Shown piece after piece: positions 10,688 through 22,497 of a DNA stretch of 64,000 bases. The DNA lies in NCBI GenBank assembly GCA_029945375.1, contig CM057061.1, positions 1,736,001-1,800,000 of the forward strand. The letters are read 5' to 3'. Source of the stretch: Agaricus subrufescens (lineage: Eukaryota; Basidiomycota; Agaricomycetes; Agaricales; Agaricaceae). Every line of letters begins with the position of its first letter. Position 1 is the first letter of the stretch. Under the pieces are notes generated by a model. That model was not told the origin of the DNA. It did not search any database and saw only the letters and a program-made list of their open reading frames with translations. A program made the translations under genes and the position numbers.

Positions 10688-11001
10688 ATCTCGTGAGAGC
10701 GAGGCTCTTAGGCACCCAGTCCTTCCTACTCGGTAAGGGGCTTCTCCCTACAGGCAGCTTGCGTCAGGACTTACACCCCGGGTAGCAGCCTGCCTCAGCG
10801 AAGCCGCTCCGTGCGGACAGGGAAGCTAGCGCAAGAGAGCTTTCGCCCACTCACGCACACCAGATCGATGGCGCCCGCATCACCTCTCCTATCATACCTG
10901 TGCTTAGTTTACCAGCTCTGTCCGTCTTTCCTCATGCTCATGTCCGTCCCACACAATAGAGTCAATTTGCTTGTATTCAGTCATCGTGAAACAAGGAGTC
11001 T
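10688..11001 (+). other. 3' untranslated part of YR retrotransposon
   Basis: About 310 bp follow the recombinase stop, GC-rich at first (around 10690-10860). They presumably hold the element's 3' repeats, but I could not pair them with the 5' leader (5844-6023). Confidence 0.4.
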
Positions 11002-13163
11002 GGCAAAGACATAAAAATCAATTATGTAAACGCTGTTGTCTCAGGCGGGCAAGCAGGTGCGTAATCTCCTCATTGTGTCAATGGATAACAAGAGCTGAAC
11101 CTTTATGTGTCCTGACAGTTTTTGAAATGTTGGAACCATACGCATGTCTCGACGCCACGAAGGACTCGAGCGCTCGACACCCACCACCACGCTGCCACCC
11201 AGAAACACGATTGAAGATCAGAGAAAGACTTAAACACTGGCTCTTGAATGAGGACGATACTTGGAAGATGTTATGGGTCCGTGGCTCCGCTGGTACAGGC
11301 AAATCTGCGGTCGCGCAGTCATTTGGCGATTCCTGCCCGGAGGAAAAGCACGGAGGGTCGTATTTCTTTTCCAGAGCCACTCTCCGAAACAAACCCGAAA
11401 CCGTTGTCCCGACACTCGTTTACCAGCTCGCGACAACCATGCCTGAGTACAAATCCTTCGTAGGGCATCAGCTAACCAACAACCCTCTCTTGTTACGAAA
11501 TTCGCTTCCCGTGCAGTTCCGCAAGCTCATTGTGGAGCCATTTGCCAACCTTCAACGCCAGCGCCCTCATGGCACAATTGTCATCATCTTGGATGGTCTT
11601 GACGAGTGTGAGGGTGAGGAGGCTCAACTCGAAATTCTTAATATGATCACGAACGCCCTCCGAACAAACCCTGATCTCCCCCTTCGCTGGCTTACTATTA
11701 GCCGTCCAGAGTCTCATCTCAAAGACGCATTTTCAAAATTCACGAATTGTGGCCGTGAGGAACTCGCTATCGATGCCGAATGTCGTGATGACGTGGAGAA
11801 GTATACTCGAGATGGTGTTTTGCAAATCAGGGACAAATTCAGCAGAATAACACCCCCCGACTGGCCTCCGGCAGACTTGTTGCAGGAGTTGATCGACAGG
11901 GTCGCTGGGCTCTTTGTCTACGCATCTACCTCCCTCAACTTCATCGGCGATCGTGACGAAGCCAATCCGGTTTCCAGACTCCTCGCCCTTTTAACGTTTA
12001 TGCGCCATTCACAAGGTGTTGTTCCGTCTCAAAGCCCGCTAGCGTCCCTCGATCTTCTCTATTCACGAATCCTTGAGCAAATCTCGCCCACCGTGTTCAT
12101 GACAACCTCACGAATCCTGGCATTCATGTCCCATCGAACCAAACTTGATCGTTACGACAGGATCAACTCAGCCCTGACACTTTGCAACTTTCTCCGACTG
12201 GACAGATGCGCTTTTTACAACGCTACACGTGGACTCCACTCCGTCTTGCGTATACCAGAACCCGAAGATGCCGCTGAATCGCAGCTACAATTCTATCATA
12301 CATCATTCCACGACTTTCTCCTTGACCCTAACCGTTCTGGCAGATTTGTCAGCAGCGAGTATACTGCGCTGGTGGACGTGTTAAAGTTGTTCATTTACTG
12401 GTATGAAGTCGATGCTATGAAATTCCATACCCACGACGGTAAGATAGGTTCTAGAGAGTGGGAACTATGTATTGATTTCACAGCTTCAGGGTGGAGCTTT
12501 GACAACGAACACAAACACGATAGTCTTCCCGGCTTGACTTGGGCTCCTGAAGCGAATGGACAATCAATCTCTAGATCTATCACCAGTTTACACCCCTCAT
12601 TCAGTAGCGCAGTCCATATGCGATGGGATGGTATAGATGAAGATCTCCTTGCCCAGCTCTCCAACGTTGATTTTAGGTTTTGGGAGCCTATATACGTTTA
12701 TGTTGTCGCTATACTTTGTCGACTGGTGAGCTTATCCCAGTGCCACACCTCTTCCAGTGCTGACTCGCGTCTAGGACCCTTCAACTCTAGTTGTGCGCAC
12801 AGAGCCATCCACTGTAGTGGACTACCGACTGCTAGAATATTTCAATATGGTTATAGGTAATGGAGTTGCCAGACCTGCCAAGTTTCCTCTCAGATTTGTA
12901 AGTCCGTTGACCTGCGATCTTGCTTTGTTCTGAGCCACTACTAGGGTTCGTCTGACGATAAATGGGTCCGGGGATATTTTTTCACCGGGCACGGCGACAA
13001 GTCTGTCATTATCTGGAGAACAAAGTCACCTTCCTCAGATGAAGAGGACATAAATTCGCTTCGCGCCGATGCGGAACCGTCCAAGGCGCAGATATCCAAG
13101 TACCAGGGCTTCCTTCAAGAAATACATTGGGATGAAATGGAAGCCAAGTTAAAGATGAAATAA

Positions 13164-14161
13164 TGGCTAGAGAGTGATTGGTGATGTTATAAGAGACGCT
13201 CACAACTCGTTTTTTGACATTTTTTTTCATGTTCTAAATTTATTCTCGCCACGTAACTTTTCTCGTAACTCGCTGTGCCGCAGCATCAAAACGCACGTAT
13301 ACGATAGGAAATAAGCCCCCGAGGCTTTCCTGATCTCTTCCCCGGTGTCTTCGAAAGTTGACTATCATCAGAATGTGCCGAAACCCTTAGCTGGGTTTAT
13401 CAGCCCGACATGCCCGACTGGGTGGTTCTAAATTAAGTATCTCCGACGGATTTTTTTTGCGGGGGTGTGATTACTCTTGTGTGAGGAGTGATAAAAAGAC
13501 AAGGTTCAGGCTGAAGGTTGCTGAGGCCGTAATCTGTTCTGAACTGAAACTGAGTTCATATTTGGACATAGAGATGTATTCCTTCTTCTTGACTCTCAAG
13601 ATTTCTGCACAGCCGCATTATGACATTGACATTGACGATCTGCCTAAAATGTTTCAGTTGGTATTGAGTGGCAGTCAGGTCGTTGCTCTGCCGTGGTATA
13701 GAATTCTTACGGGAATGTCTAAATTTACCCTGTACCTTCTACCCGATTATGGCTGAGCACTGAGACAGCATCCGATGACATGTGGAGAACATCAACGCGA
13801 GATGATGCCCAACTGCACCAAGAAAGTACAAGACCGCTCAGTGTCTGAGGTCTTACGAGATTGTGGTTCATTGGGCCGGGTTCAGTCTTCTCACAATGTG
13901 CCCGGCGCCCATCTTGTGAGGCTGTCCCGCTTAAGGCTTGGCACCGATTCCTCACTACAAGCTGTGCTTGAGCGGTGCTGCGACTTTGGCTTTTTAAAAG
14001 AATCAGGCCATAAAATATTAAAATACAAGATGATAGTGGTTCGATGACAATGTAGTCGCTGACCTTACAATGTCCGAACTTTGTGAGATTAATATCGTTT
14101 ATCCCCGCTAATAGATTCCAGAATACATATAAAAGACCTCCTACTCCTTCGCAAATAGCCA
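13164..14161. other. Intergenic NLR-3/carboxylesterase
   Basis: No gene is supported; short open frames here lack family resemblance and introns do not join them. A TATA-like catataaaag at 14126-14135 lies about 30 bp before the esterase ATG and is the likeliest core promoter element. Confidence 0.45.
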
Positions 14162-16419
14162 ATGTTATCCCTCTTATTCCTTGCTGTCCTCTTTACTGGG
14201 GCGTTTTCTGCACCTGAAATCAAACTTGGTAATACGACCCTGGTCGGTAGAGATGTTACCATCTTGAAGCAGGATTTCTTCGGCGGTAGGGAGTTTAAAA
14301 TCCTATAAGACTCTCTCCTCATTGGGGTCTAGGAATACCGTATGCAGAACCTCCTCTCGGAGCTCTGAGGTTCAAGCCCCCGGTTCCTAAGAACTACTTT
14401 GCTTCGACTACCTTTGATGCTTCAAACTTTGGACTAGCGTGCCTTCAGCTGGTATGACTATCTATTTACTCTTGTCCTTCCCATGTCAAATGTTTCTTCT
14501 ACTTCTAGAATATCACCACCAATTTGACCTCCGAGGACTGTCTGACAATCAACATCTTCAGGCCCTCGAATATCGGTCCCGATACTAAACTACCAGTAGT
14601 ATGTATAGTCCCAGACAGATCCTCTCTTTATTTATTGGTGACAACCTCCGCTCATCGTCACAGTTATTCTGGACGTGAGTGTTCATTTAGGCACATAATA
14701 ATTGTCTGACACATTATTAGCTTCGGAGGAGGCTTTCAAGCTGGTTCTTCATCCACCTACAATGGTAGTTTAATCGTGAACAAGAGCGTTGAGAGGGTGT
14801 GGTTCCATGCAGTGTCTATTCGTCATTGACATTATTTGACACTTTATTAGGGAACGCCTCTTATTTATGTCAATTTCAACTATCGCCTTGGTCCTCTTGG
14901 ATTTCCACAAGGACAGGAAGGTATGTGGGCGCATTTCTTTTACCGCATTTCTTTTAAGATTCTATGCTTACGTTCTGTCAACCAGCTAAGGACCAAAATG
15001 CACTCAACCTGGCTATTAAAGACGAAATAGCTGCGCTACAATGGGTTCGGCACAACATCGAGGCTTTTGGTGGCGACAGAGATAAGGTTCGTTGATTGTA
15101 CCTGGGCACTTCCTTACCTAACAAGTCTCTAGGTGACAGTCTTCGGCGAAAGCGCCGGAGCTATCATGAGTTCTATCCTTTACCTCAATTCCCCTCTGGA
15201 CCAGCTTGCTCGTGGAGTCGTAAGCATCACTGTGTCATTAATTTGCCTACTCTGGTTCACAAGGAGCTTAGATCCTTGAGTCTGGTTCCCAAGCATACGT
15301 TCCAGCTGTACGCAAGCAGGACATTTGGCAACTTTTTGTCAAGGGCGTACCCTCTTGCGCAGCTCAAGCTTCCTCTAACAATACCTTTGACTGCTTACGA
15401 AAAGTTAATTCAACGGAAATATTGGCTGGATTACTAGGCGCGATTCAAAATTCTGCTGATGCATTTCCATTCGGGCCGGTCATTGACGGACCTGGAGGGG
15501 TGTATCCTGACCTGCCTTCGCGTATATTCAAACAACGTACATTTGCTCAGGTACCATTTATCTCAGGGACCAATCTCGACGAAGGTCAGATCATTACTAT
15601 TCTGGGATCTGGTAAACACTCATGAATGAATTAGGTACATTTTTCACGCCAACCACGCTCAATTCTGAACAGCAAATTCACGAATACTTGATTGCGAACT
15701 TTTCTCCTCCACTGGTACCACAAGGCAAACTCGAGGAAGCGGCAAGTAAGTTACTCGAGCTGTATCCCGATAATCCGGCACTTGGTTCACCGTTCAACAC
15801 GGGAAACGAGACTTTTGGCCTATCGAGTTCTTTCAAACGGGCTTCTGCGATTTGTACGTCTGCCTGCTTCCTTTTACAGCATTTGTTTACTAGTTGGCTG
15901 GTAGTTGGTGATATTTGGTGGGTCTCGCAACGCCGATTCTGGCAACAAACTGCTTCTAAAGCAGGACTGAAGACGTGGGGATACCTCTTCACACAACCCC
16001 AACCACAAAGCCATCCCTACCTTGGCAGTAAGTATGCGCGGATGACGTTGCAAACCTACTTACCAACTAAACTCTAATAGCGACGCATATCGATGAGGTC
16101 AAATATATCTACGGACAACCCAAGGATACTTCTGCATCCTCGTTGAGAATAAGCTCTATTATGATGGACTACTGGATTTCTTTCGCGACAAGTCTGGACC
16201 CCAACGATGGAAAAGGGACAAAACGTGACTATCTGTTCACTTATGGTCGGGGTGTATCTCTGACAAACAGTTGTCTAAGGACCTATTTGGGGACAATATA
16301 CCACTCATAATGAACGTCTCATGCAACTTAATGGAGATGATACCAAGATGATTGATGATACGTTCCGCAAAGAACAGATGGACTACATTAATTCAAATCC
16401 TGTGGTATTCCATCATTAA
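14162..16419 (+). CDS. Secreted type-B carboxylesterase/lipase
   Basis: Thirteen exons: 14162..14285, 14333..14451, 14509..14598, 14664..14674 (11-nt micro-exon), 14721..14796, 14851..14920, 14986..15086, 15133..15219, 15272..15584, 15635..15853, 15905..16027, 16081..16224, 16280..16419. They join in frame to 538 residues, the usual length for type-B carboxylesterases. A signal peptide (MLSLLFLAVLFTGAFSA) begins the protein. Alpha/beta-hydrolase landmarks are all present: GIPYAEPPLG, SEDCLTINIF, oxyanion GGGF, the nucleophile elbow FGESAGA (Ser about 204), ILESGSQ, the acidic region NLDEG, and the catalytic His in THIDEVKYIYG. It hydrolyses carboxylic esters outside the cell; the substrate is unknown. 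Several donors are weak (gttcgt, gtcaga, gtaggg), but frame and homology fix them. It stands alone inside the NLR array. Confidence 0.88.
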
Positions 16420-16861
16420 TCCAATTGACAAGTTCTGAGTCACAAGGTCGGTGATGTTAACGACTTACACTGTCTTGATATCCCGTGCTAACTTTGATAA
16501 GTAAACCAGAATCAGAGTCGGGCCGCGTTGAATATGATTATGGGGATTAGTGATAGGGCAAAGGTTGAACAAAGGGTTCGAGTTGAGCATAGAATCCCTG
16601 CTATTCAGATAATGGTTCAGAGCGTGGAATAAATTTTGGCGTGAGCCAAACTTAATCTCGTTACTAAGAAAGCAATACAAGATACAGTTGCTCATTTAAA
16701 CTATTATTACGTCCATCGTTTAAATGCATTGGGCAAAGAGCAACAGCAAGGTACAACTACGAGGATCAAGAAATCATAAAGGCAGAAAATCATAACAGTG
16801 TCCAATAACAAGTAATTCAGTTATCATCATGGCATCAAGTTAAGCGTAAGTTCATTAGCCA
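16420..16861. other. Convergent 3' flanks, esterase and Knh1-like gene
   Basis: No gene is seen. From about 16730 the sequence begins to resemble 22850 onward, the left edge of the segmental duplication carrying the Knh1-like gene. Confidence 0.4.
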
Positions 16862-18660
16862 TCAGTGGCCTATGATGGTGAAGTTGGGGGAAATGTTGCC
16901 CGAGTCCCCGAACACTGAAAACATCGTCAGCTTCAAGTTTGAAAAAAGAATAAAATGCGGATACTAACAAGTAATAGAGTAGTCATTGCCCGTGAAGACA
17001 AGGGGCACCTCAAAGGTGACGTTACCATCCAAGATATCAAAATTATCAGCCAAAACAACTGCGTAGGATCGGAGAAAGTTAGTAATGAATTCCTTATGAT
17101 AGTAATTGATAGAGTAAACGCCGCTCACCGGGAGTCGCAAGGTTAGTTTTCCTCAACACGATGAATCCTATCCTGTTGGTGATTTGCGCTGGAGCATTAG
17201 AGGTGTCCCAGGTAACTTGGGCCTCTTGACGGCTGAACCAGACATCACCGGCCACGGGAGATGTGATACGTGGGACAAAGACGTCGCGCTCTGTCAGCTC
17301 AGCAGTAGGCGCGGCTTGAGCGACGAGAGAACTGAGGATAGCAACGGTGGTGAAGATGGAAGCGAAGCTGTTGGTGAACTTCATTGTTGTCTGAAGGTGT
17401 ATGTGAGTGATTGTAGAAAGCTGGTGTTGAAGATGGGATGGAGAATATTGACGATGTTGACATTGGTCTTTATACTCCTTTTTGCGAGCGTAAGCTGTAC
17501 AGAATAGAATGGCGAGTACCTGGTTAAGATTCAGCCAATCTCATGGGCAAAGTCAACTAACAACAGATTTGTTAGTCTGCGGAATCGGAAAATTAAGAAA
17601 ACTAGCCCGGACCTTGACTGTGCGCCCGTCAAGAACCAAAAGAGTTGTGGCTCGGAGTGAGTAGCAGTGATTGACACATATGACGAGTTCTTATCTGGGA
17701 TATGTGTACTCACACAATGAAATGCTGTCGGATCAGCCCACAAAAGAAACCGGAGTCTCCGGATGCGGCACTAAGTTGGGTGTTACGTTTGGGCTGTGTT
17801 CAGAAAATCCCCTCCCACCACTTCCTTCTATTACCTACTTCCCGCGTGGTCGGGGAATCTGAATATTAATAGCTCAGGTTATTGGTGGTGTGACCACTAA
17901 CCGTTCGTCGATTACAGAAAAGATAAATGTATGTAGACACCACTAGTCAGCAGGTGTCGTCAAGTGATACACTTGCAGAACCGTTACTGGGGCATGGCAT
18001 ACGCTGATTTCATCCGTCGAGTATTTACCCTTAATTTCGCAATTTCGCAAATTTGTTTGCATCCCTAGGCTCGATGTACTAAGCAATGCTGGGGTATCTT
18101 CCGGCAAGAGGATTCCACTATCGGCTACGTTCGTTTGATTGCGGTCACACCTTCCAACGGTGGGGACATGTCGAATGTTGAAGATGACATTTGCGATGAC
18201 ATGTGTAGACCGTCGGCGAGTCTAAAATGAAACTGTGTTATAATTAGCTGGCCGTGAAGACCGTACCTGAGCACTAGTTTACTGATCCTAGATTGTGGGC
18301 AATTCCGTGGGTGGTTCCTCCGTCAAGGTACAAAGTTGGCCATGTCGATCATCAATGCTGATCGCAACTTGTGGTGATCACCTTCAGTATTACCCTGAAT
18401 TTTAATTAGCCTCTAATTTCTTCTGCATGGACAGTTGGATGGATGTCCGGTCCCTCCTGAGAAAGTTCACGTATGTCTGACAATCTTTCAATCTACTTGA
18501 AGCACCCTCGGCGGAGGAACACCTTGTCTAATTTTGAGTTTCTAGCGTGCCGAGCTATAGTCTTTAAATGGCTGTACAGACTTCCTTGCGATACACTGTC
18601 AATGTTCCAAGTTTAGTGTAAAAGAGTCATGGGTCAGTAGAACTGGCTTCAACGTATGAC
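16730..18660. repeat. Segmental duplication block A (Knh1-like gene)
   Basis: The block contains Knh1-like copy 1 and its flanks. It corresponds to 22850-25070. Similarity extends beyond the coding exons on both sides, with an insertion or deletion of about 200 bp around 24350-24600 in the other copy. Ends are approximate. Confidence 0.65.
16862..17384 (-). CDS. Small secreted Kre9/Knh1-like Ig-fold protein, copy 1
   Basis: Three exons on the minus strand: 17384..17129, 17058..16969, 16914..16862; 132 residues. The signal peptide (MKFTNSFASIFTTVAIL...AQA) is followed by a short pro-like stretch ending TERD. The N-terminal Ig-like domain of the Kre9/Knh1 (Ser/Thr-rich GPI-anchored) family follows: ITSPVAGDVWF, QVTWDTSNAPAQI, IGFIVLRKTNLATP, then FEVPLVFTGNDYSIT and LFGDSGNISPNFTI. 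There is no long Ser/Thr tail or GPI signal, so it is probably a free secreted wall or surface protein. A TATA-like word on the minus strand lies at 17468-17474, about 85 bp upstream. Copy 2 at 23004-23520 has the same exon sizes (256, 90 and 53 nt). Confidence 0.88.
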
Positions 18661-19706
18661 ATCGCTTGTGCCTGCCTTCGATAACCTTAGCGGCCGTTTG
18701 GTACCAAGTTTGAGTGTCAGCGGTTTTTCCAACGATCCTTTCGTTACCCGAGGATAATGGCTAGGTCACTTGGGTGTTGCGTGCTCTGATAGCATTACAT
18801 TGATTTGTATGCGGTATGTGGGAAAGGACCTTTGGTGATTGATTTCAGTACTCGAAGTGAAAGGTCAGCAAGCGCTTTCAACAGATGAGTGGACGAAAAC
18901 AAAATAGGATTTGCTGGGGAGGATGTTGTCACGTACTATAGTGTGACACAGCAGTCACTAACGCATCTTCTGCTAACTCTTTCCATACATTCGAGACAAA
19001 TCTTTTCTGCGCAAATGCTCAGCAAATCCTTCGGCTGGTTCTTTCAAAGACACACATGGATTTAACTTTGGGATATAGATACGAACGCTGCAAAATCTCA
19101 ACTACAGTTCTATCATACATCATTCTCTGGCTTTCTCCGAGTCTTCAATCCTAATTGCTCTCGCAAATTTCTATTCAGAACCAAGGGACCGCAGTAGATA
19201 ATTTTCAATGCGGGAACATCCGCACCTGCAATGGTAACGTCTAATGTCACTGAATTGAGTTCGGAAATCGTGATAATGTCAATGAGTGTAAGATAATAAG
19301 TTACCTGAGTACCTCGGACCGGCGTGAGGAATGCGCCTTGTCACTCCACGTGTGTCACTGGTCACTACTTACTGTTGTTCATCGCACACTGAAGACTCCG
19401 ACTAATCCACGCTCACAACGTCTATTTTCGATGGTAACGTTTTCCAACACTAGGCTAAGCATAAGGACTGATGGCAGAACGCCGACTCAGTTCCTGTGAG
19501 CCATGGGGCGGCAGAGAAAGGAGAGAGGAGAAAGATTTTCCCCCAGTGGCGAACAGCCTTCATCTGTCGCTTGTTCTAAACTAGTTCGAGCTGCTTTTAT
19601 ATTGCGGACAGCGGAATCAACTCAACGGCGATGTCCGACTAGACATGAACAGCACCTGTGACATGATCATTCTCGTGCAAACACGTGTCAATAACAGCTT
19701 TCTCCA
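17385..19706. other. Duplicated flank of Knh1-like gene plus decayed sequence
   Basis: From 17385 to about 18660 the sequence matches 23521 to about 25070 in scattered blocks (for example gaccgt...ggcgagtctaaaat near 18210 and 24630), marking the duplicated flank. No intact gene is seen. At 19090-19175 a decayed piece of an NLR exon 3 is visible (listed separately). The rest, 18700-19090 and 19180-19706, shows nothing I can identify beyond the NLR-4 upstream region. Confidence 0.5.
19090..19175 (+). pseudogene. NLR exon-3 relic
   Basis: Reads as the family's conserved end-of-NACHT-exon segment (compare LQFYHTSFHDFLLDPNRSG in NLR-3), here roughly LQFYHTSFSGFL with later divergence. No flanking NLR exons survive. 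Confidence 0.65.
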
Positions 19707-22497
19707 ATGTCGTTGCAACATGCCTCCCTCGCCGGTCGTACAAAGGCTTGGCTCAAACGTTTGACCCAAAGGTCGCGGCCTCCATTGATTCATTCGGATG
19801 AGACGATGGATGCAGGTTCAATATTCTACTACATGTCCATATCAGAGCCTCATATACTATTCTAGAGTTATGTTCTAGCCCGCGAGAGCTGACTGTCAGT
19901 CAAACACAACTCTCACTGATTGAGACCACAGGTACGGGATCAATTGCACGCTGAATCCTAGTCTTGGTGCCAAGGGTATGCTCATGCTATCACCCTAGGC
20001 CTTCCCTCTAACCCCTCTAACCCCGAAAACTACGCCACGAGCCATGCACAACCTCCATCAGTTTGTCCAAAGAAGACGATAGAGACAGGTACAGTACTCG
20101 GTCAATGTCTTGAATGAGTACCCGTTGATGTGCTATCCTAGACGTTCCTCCGGCTGTAGCACCCCTCACCGTCAATCAGGCGGGGTCGCCATCTACTCGT
20201 CCCGATGAAACAATGAAAACAAGTGCGATCATCTAATAATATCACTCAGCAACGTATTAATGCGCTATCTTAGCTTTCTTCCCCAACGCACACGACTTCA
20301 CCATCAACAATGGTCAGTTCATTAGCGCCAATACAATAACGCAAACGAATCACATACAAAATATCATTTCCCAGAGGCAAGCAGGTACGCGTTCTTTCTC
20401 ATCGTGCACATGAAATTTGACATTGACTCTCATCCTGACAGTATTCGAACTGTTGGAACCGTACATATGCCTCGATGCCACAAAGGATGCTAGTGCTCGT
20501 CATCCACCACCAAGGTGCCACCCTGAAACACGATTGAAGATCAGGGAAAGACTTACCCAATGGCTCTTTAATGAGCATGAGGAGTGGAAAATGTTGTGGG
20601 TTCGTGGATCCGCTGGTACCGGGAAATCCGCCGTCGCTCAGTCATTTGGAGATTATTGTGGGGAGGCAAAGAGGCATGGGGCATCCTACTTTTTCTCCCG
20701 CACCACTGGCCGGAACAAGCCAGAGACTGTTGTGCCAACAATCGTATGCCAGCTTGCGACCACCATTCCTGAATATCGATCCCTCATAGGACATCAACTC
20801 GCCAACAACCCCTTTTTGCTACGCAAATCTTCCCCACTACAATTCCGCGAGCTTATTTTGGAACCATTCACGGCACTTCAGCTCCAACGGCCCAGACAGC
20901 CAATCGTCGTTATATTGGATGGCCTAGACGAGTGCGAAGGAGAGTCCGCTCAAGGAGAAATTATTGAAATGGTTACAAATGCTGTCCGCTCAAACCCAGA
21001 GCTCCCCCTGCGATGGCTTATCTTCAGCCGTCCTGAGGCCCACCTCACAAATGCGTTCTCTAGAAATCTCTTGTGTGGCCGTGAAGAGCTCATAATTGAT
21101 GCGGAGTGTCGACAGGACGTGGAACGCTACGTCAAGGATAGGCTTGTTGAAATTAAGAACACCTATCATGACGTAATGCCCTCAGAGTGGCCTTTGCCAT
21201 ACAAGCTTCGAGAGTTCCTTGATGCAGTCTCGGGGCTTTTTGTTTTTGCGTCCACTTGCCTTGCTTTCATTGCCGACCCAGAAATAGCTGACCCTGCTTC
21301 CCAGCTGGACTCTCTATTAACCTTCCTTCACAATTCTCGTGGCATTATGTCGGGGAACCCCCTCGCTGTACTCGACCTTTTGTATTCTCGCATTCTTGAA
21401 AGGATACCACCCACAGTGTACGGAACGGCAAGGCAGATTTTGGCGTACATTTCGTATCGAGACAAATTTGACGTTGATGAATACCTTTACTCAGCCCAGG
21501 CACTATCCAACTTTCTTCAGCTGGATCGATATGCCTTTTACAAGGCTGCGCGTGGATTGCATTCAGTTATGCGTATACTAGAACCGGAAGATGCGGATCA
21601 AGCTCAACTACGCTTTTATCATGCTTCGTTCCAGGACTTTCTCCGCGATCCTCTCCGTTCTGGAAAGTTCTACATCAGCAACCAAGACGCGCTAGCGGAA
21701 ATTGTGAAATCATCTGTCCACTGGTATGATATCTATGCGACGGATTTCCATACTGGCGATGGTAAGCCCAATTTTCAAGAAGTGTCTTGTGAAAACCTTT
21801 TTTACGGCTTCTAGGGCGGAAGTACAACTACATACCAGAGCGTGATTGTCTGCGTGGTTTAAAATGGGTATCAGGAGACAATCGATTGCAGATTTCTCAG
21901 TCAATTCAACATTTCTCTTCCAACTGCGTGCTTGATGATAGTTTCCTTCGGTATTGGCGCTGCGCCGATCAAACGTTTCTCTCCCAACTTTCCAACATTG
22001 ATTTTAGAAATTGGGAGAGTGATCGCATTGTTATGCTCACTAGATTATGTCGGCTTGTGAGCACATCTCCAATCTCTTCGAGTTATTTTTGAAACAATTT
22101 GTATTCAGGACCCCTCGACTTCAGTCGTGCGCGTAGAAGCCTCTAGCGACACAGACAATCAATTGCTGAAGTTTATGGACCTTGTGATAGGACATGGGAT
22201 TGCCAAACCTGCTAAATTCCCTCTCCAAGACGTAAGCTTATCCACCTGACACATGAAAGTATCATTAACCGCTGTCAGTCCTTTTACCGTGATGAATGGA
22301 TCCGGGAATATTTTATTGTAGGGCACGGTGTCAAGTCGGTGATTTTTTGGAGAACAACCTCGCCCTCTACACCACATCTACGTGCATGGTCCCTTCGTTG
22401 TGACCAGGATCCTTCTGAGGCAGAGATATCAAGATATGCGGCATTTCTTTGCGATATCAAGTGGGATGAAGCCAAAGCTAAGGCGAAAATGAAGTAG
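19707..22497 (+). CDS. NLR-4: NACHT NTPase with long first intron
   Basis: Six exons: 19707..19815, 20274..20384, 20442..21761, 21815..22056, 22109..22231, 22279..22497; 707 residues. Exon 1 has an altered start (MSLQHASLAGRTKAWLKRLT) but keeps the family's size (109 nt) and phase. Intron 1 is 458 nt instead of about 50 and contains at least two decayed exon-1 copies. Exon 2 gives FFPNAHDFTINNGQFISANT. NACHT motifs are GSAGTGKS, VVILDGLDECEG and LIFSRPEAHL. Exon 4 starts GRKYNY where paralogs have GW. The C-terminus ends KAKAKMK. It groups with NLR-2, -5 and -6. The pairing of exon 1 with exon 2 across the long intron is the weakest part of the model. Confidence 0.85.
20040..20240 (+). pseudogene. 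Decayed NLR exon-1 copies in NLR-4 intron 1
   Basis: Two stretches resemble the 3' half of NLR exon 1: about 20052-20093 (ending agagacag before gtacag, like NLR-3) and about 20183-20226 (tcgtcccgatgaaac...acaagtgcg, like NLR-2 exon 1). Neither has a usable start or complete frame. Confidence 0.55.

Larger units (their letters stand above)
5844..11001 (+). mobile_element. Tyrosine-recombinase retrotransposon (DIRS/Ngaro-like) in NLR-3
   Basis: A block of about 5.2 kb carries, in order, a gag-like gene with a zinc knuckle, reverse transcriptase plus RNase H, and a tyrosine recombinase. That order and the absence of a DDE integrase or aspartic protease are characteristic of YR retrotransposons. 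No methyltransferase domain is seen, which favours Ngaro over DIRS1 proper. It lies in host sense orientation inside NLR-3 exon 2. The flanks carry a similar 9-mer (gccaaagat at 5835-5843, ggcaaagac at 11002-11010), possibly an imperfect target duplication, although YR elements do not normally leave one. I could not find convincing split direct or inverted terminal repeats, so the ends come from host exon continuity and are accurate to about 10 bp. Confidence 0.82.
5620..13163 (+). pseudogene. NLR-3: NACHT gene split by a retrotransposon in exon 2
   Basis: Exon 1 is 5620..5722 and exon 2 starts at 5773 but is broken at 5843. It resumes at 11011..11056, followed by 11119..12438, 12490..12725, 12775..12897 and 12945..13163. 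All host exons remain open. Omitting 5844-11010 leaves a continuous frame of about 705 residues, the family's normal length, so the insertion is recent relative to decay. The break falls in the G/N-rich segment (GGQFIDASNAKD, then IKINYVNAVVS). NACHT motifs are intact (GSAGTGKS, VIILDGLDECEG). By its sequence around VEKYTRDG and ELIDRV it belongs with NLR-7 and NLR-8, not with its neighbours NLR-2 and NLR-4. The 3' part could still give an N-terminally truncated NACHT protein from a cryptic promoter; that is not shown. Confidence 0.88.

Noticed and set aside
5844..11001. Classification as an LTR retrotransposon
   Set aside because: A tyrosine recombinase replaces the DDE integrase, no protease is seen, and no long terminal repeats could be found.
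13457..13756. 99-codon frame between NLR-3 and the esterase
   Set aside because: No family motif, no paralog in the window, no leader or splice pattern.
13725..14162. 145-codon minus-strand frame before the esterase
   Set aside because: No domain, lies over the esterase promoter region, no support from duplication or splicing.
14162..16419. Esterase as a pseudogene because single frames are short and broken
   Set aside because: Thirteen exons with acceptable splice sites join into one complete frame with all catalytic residues.
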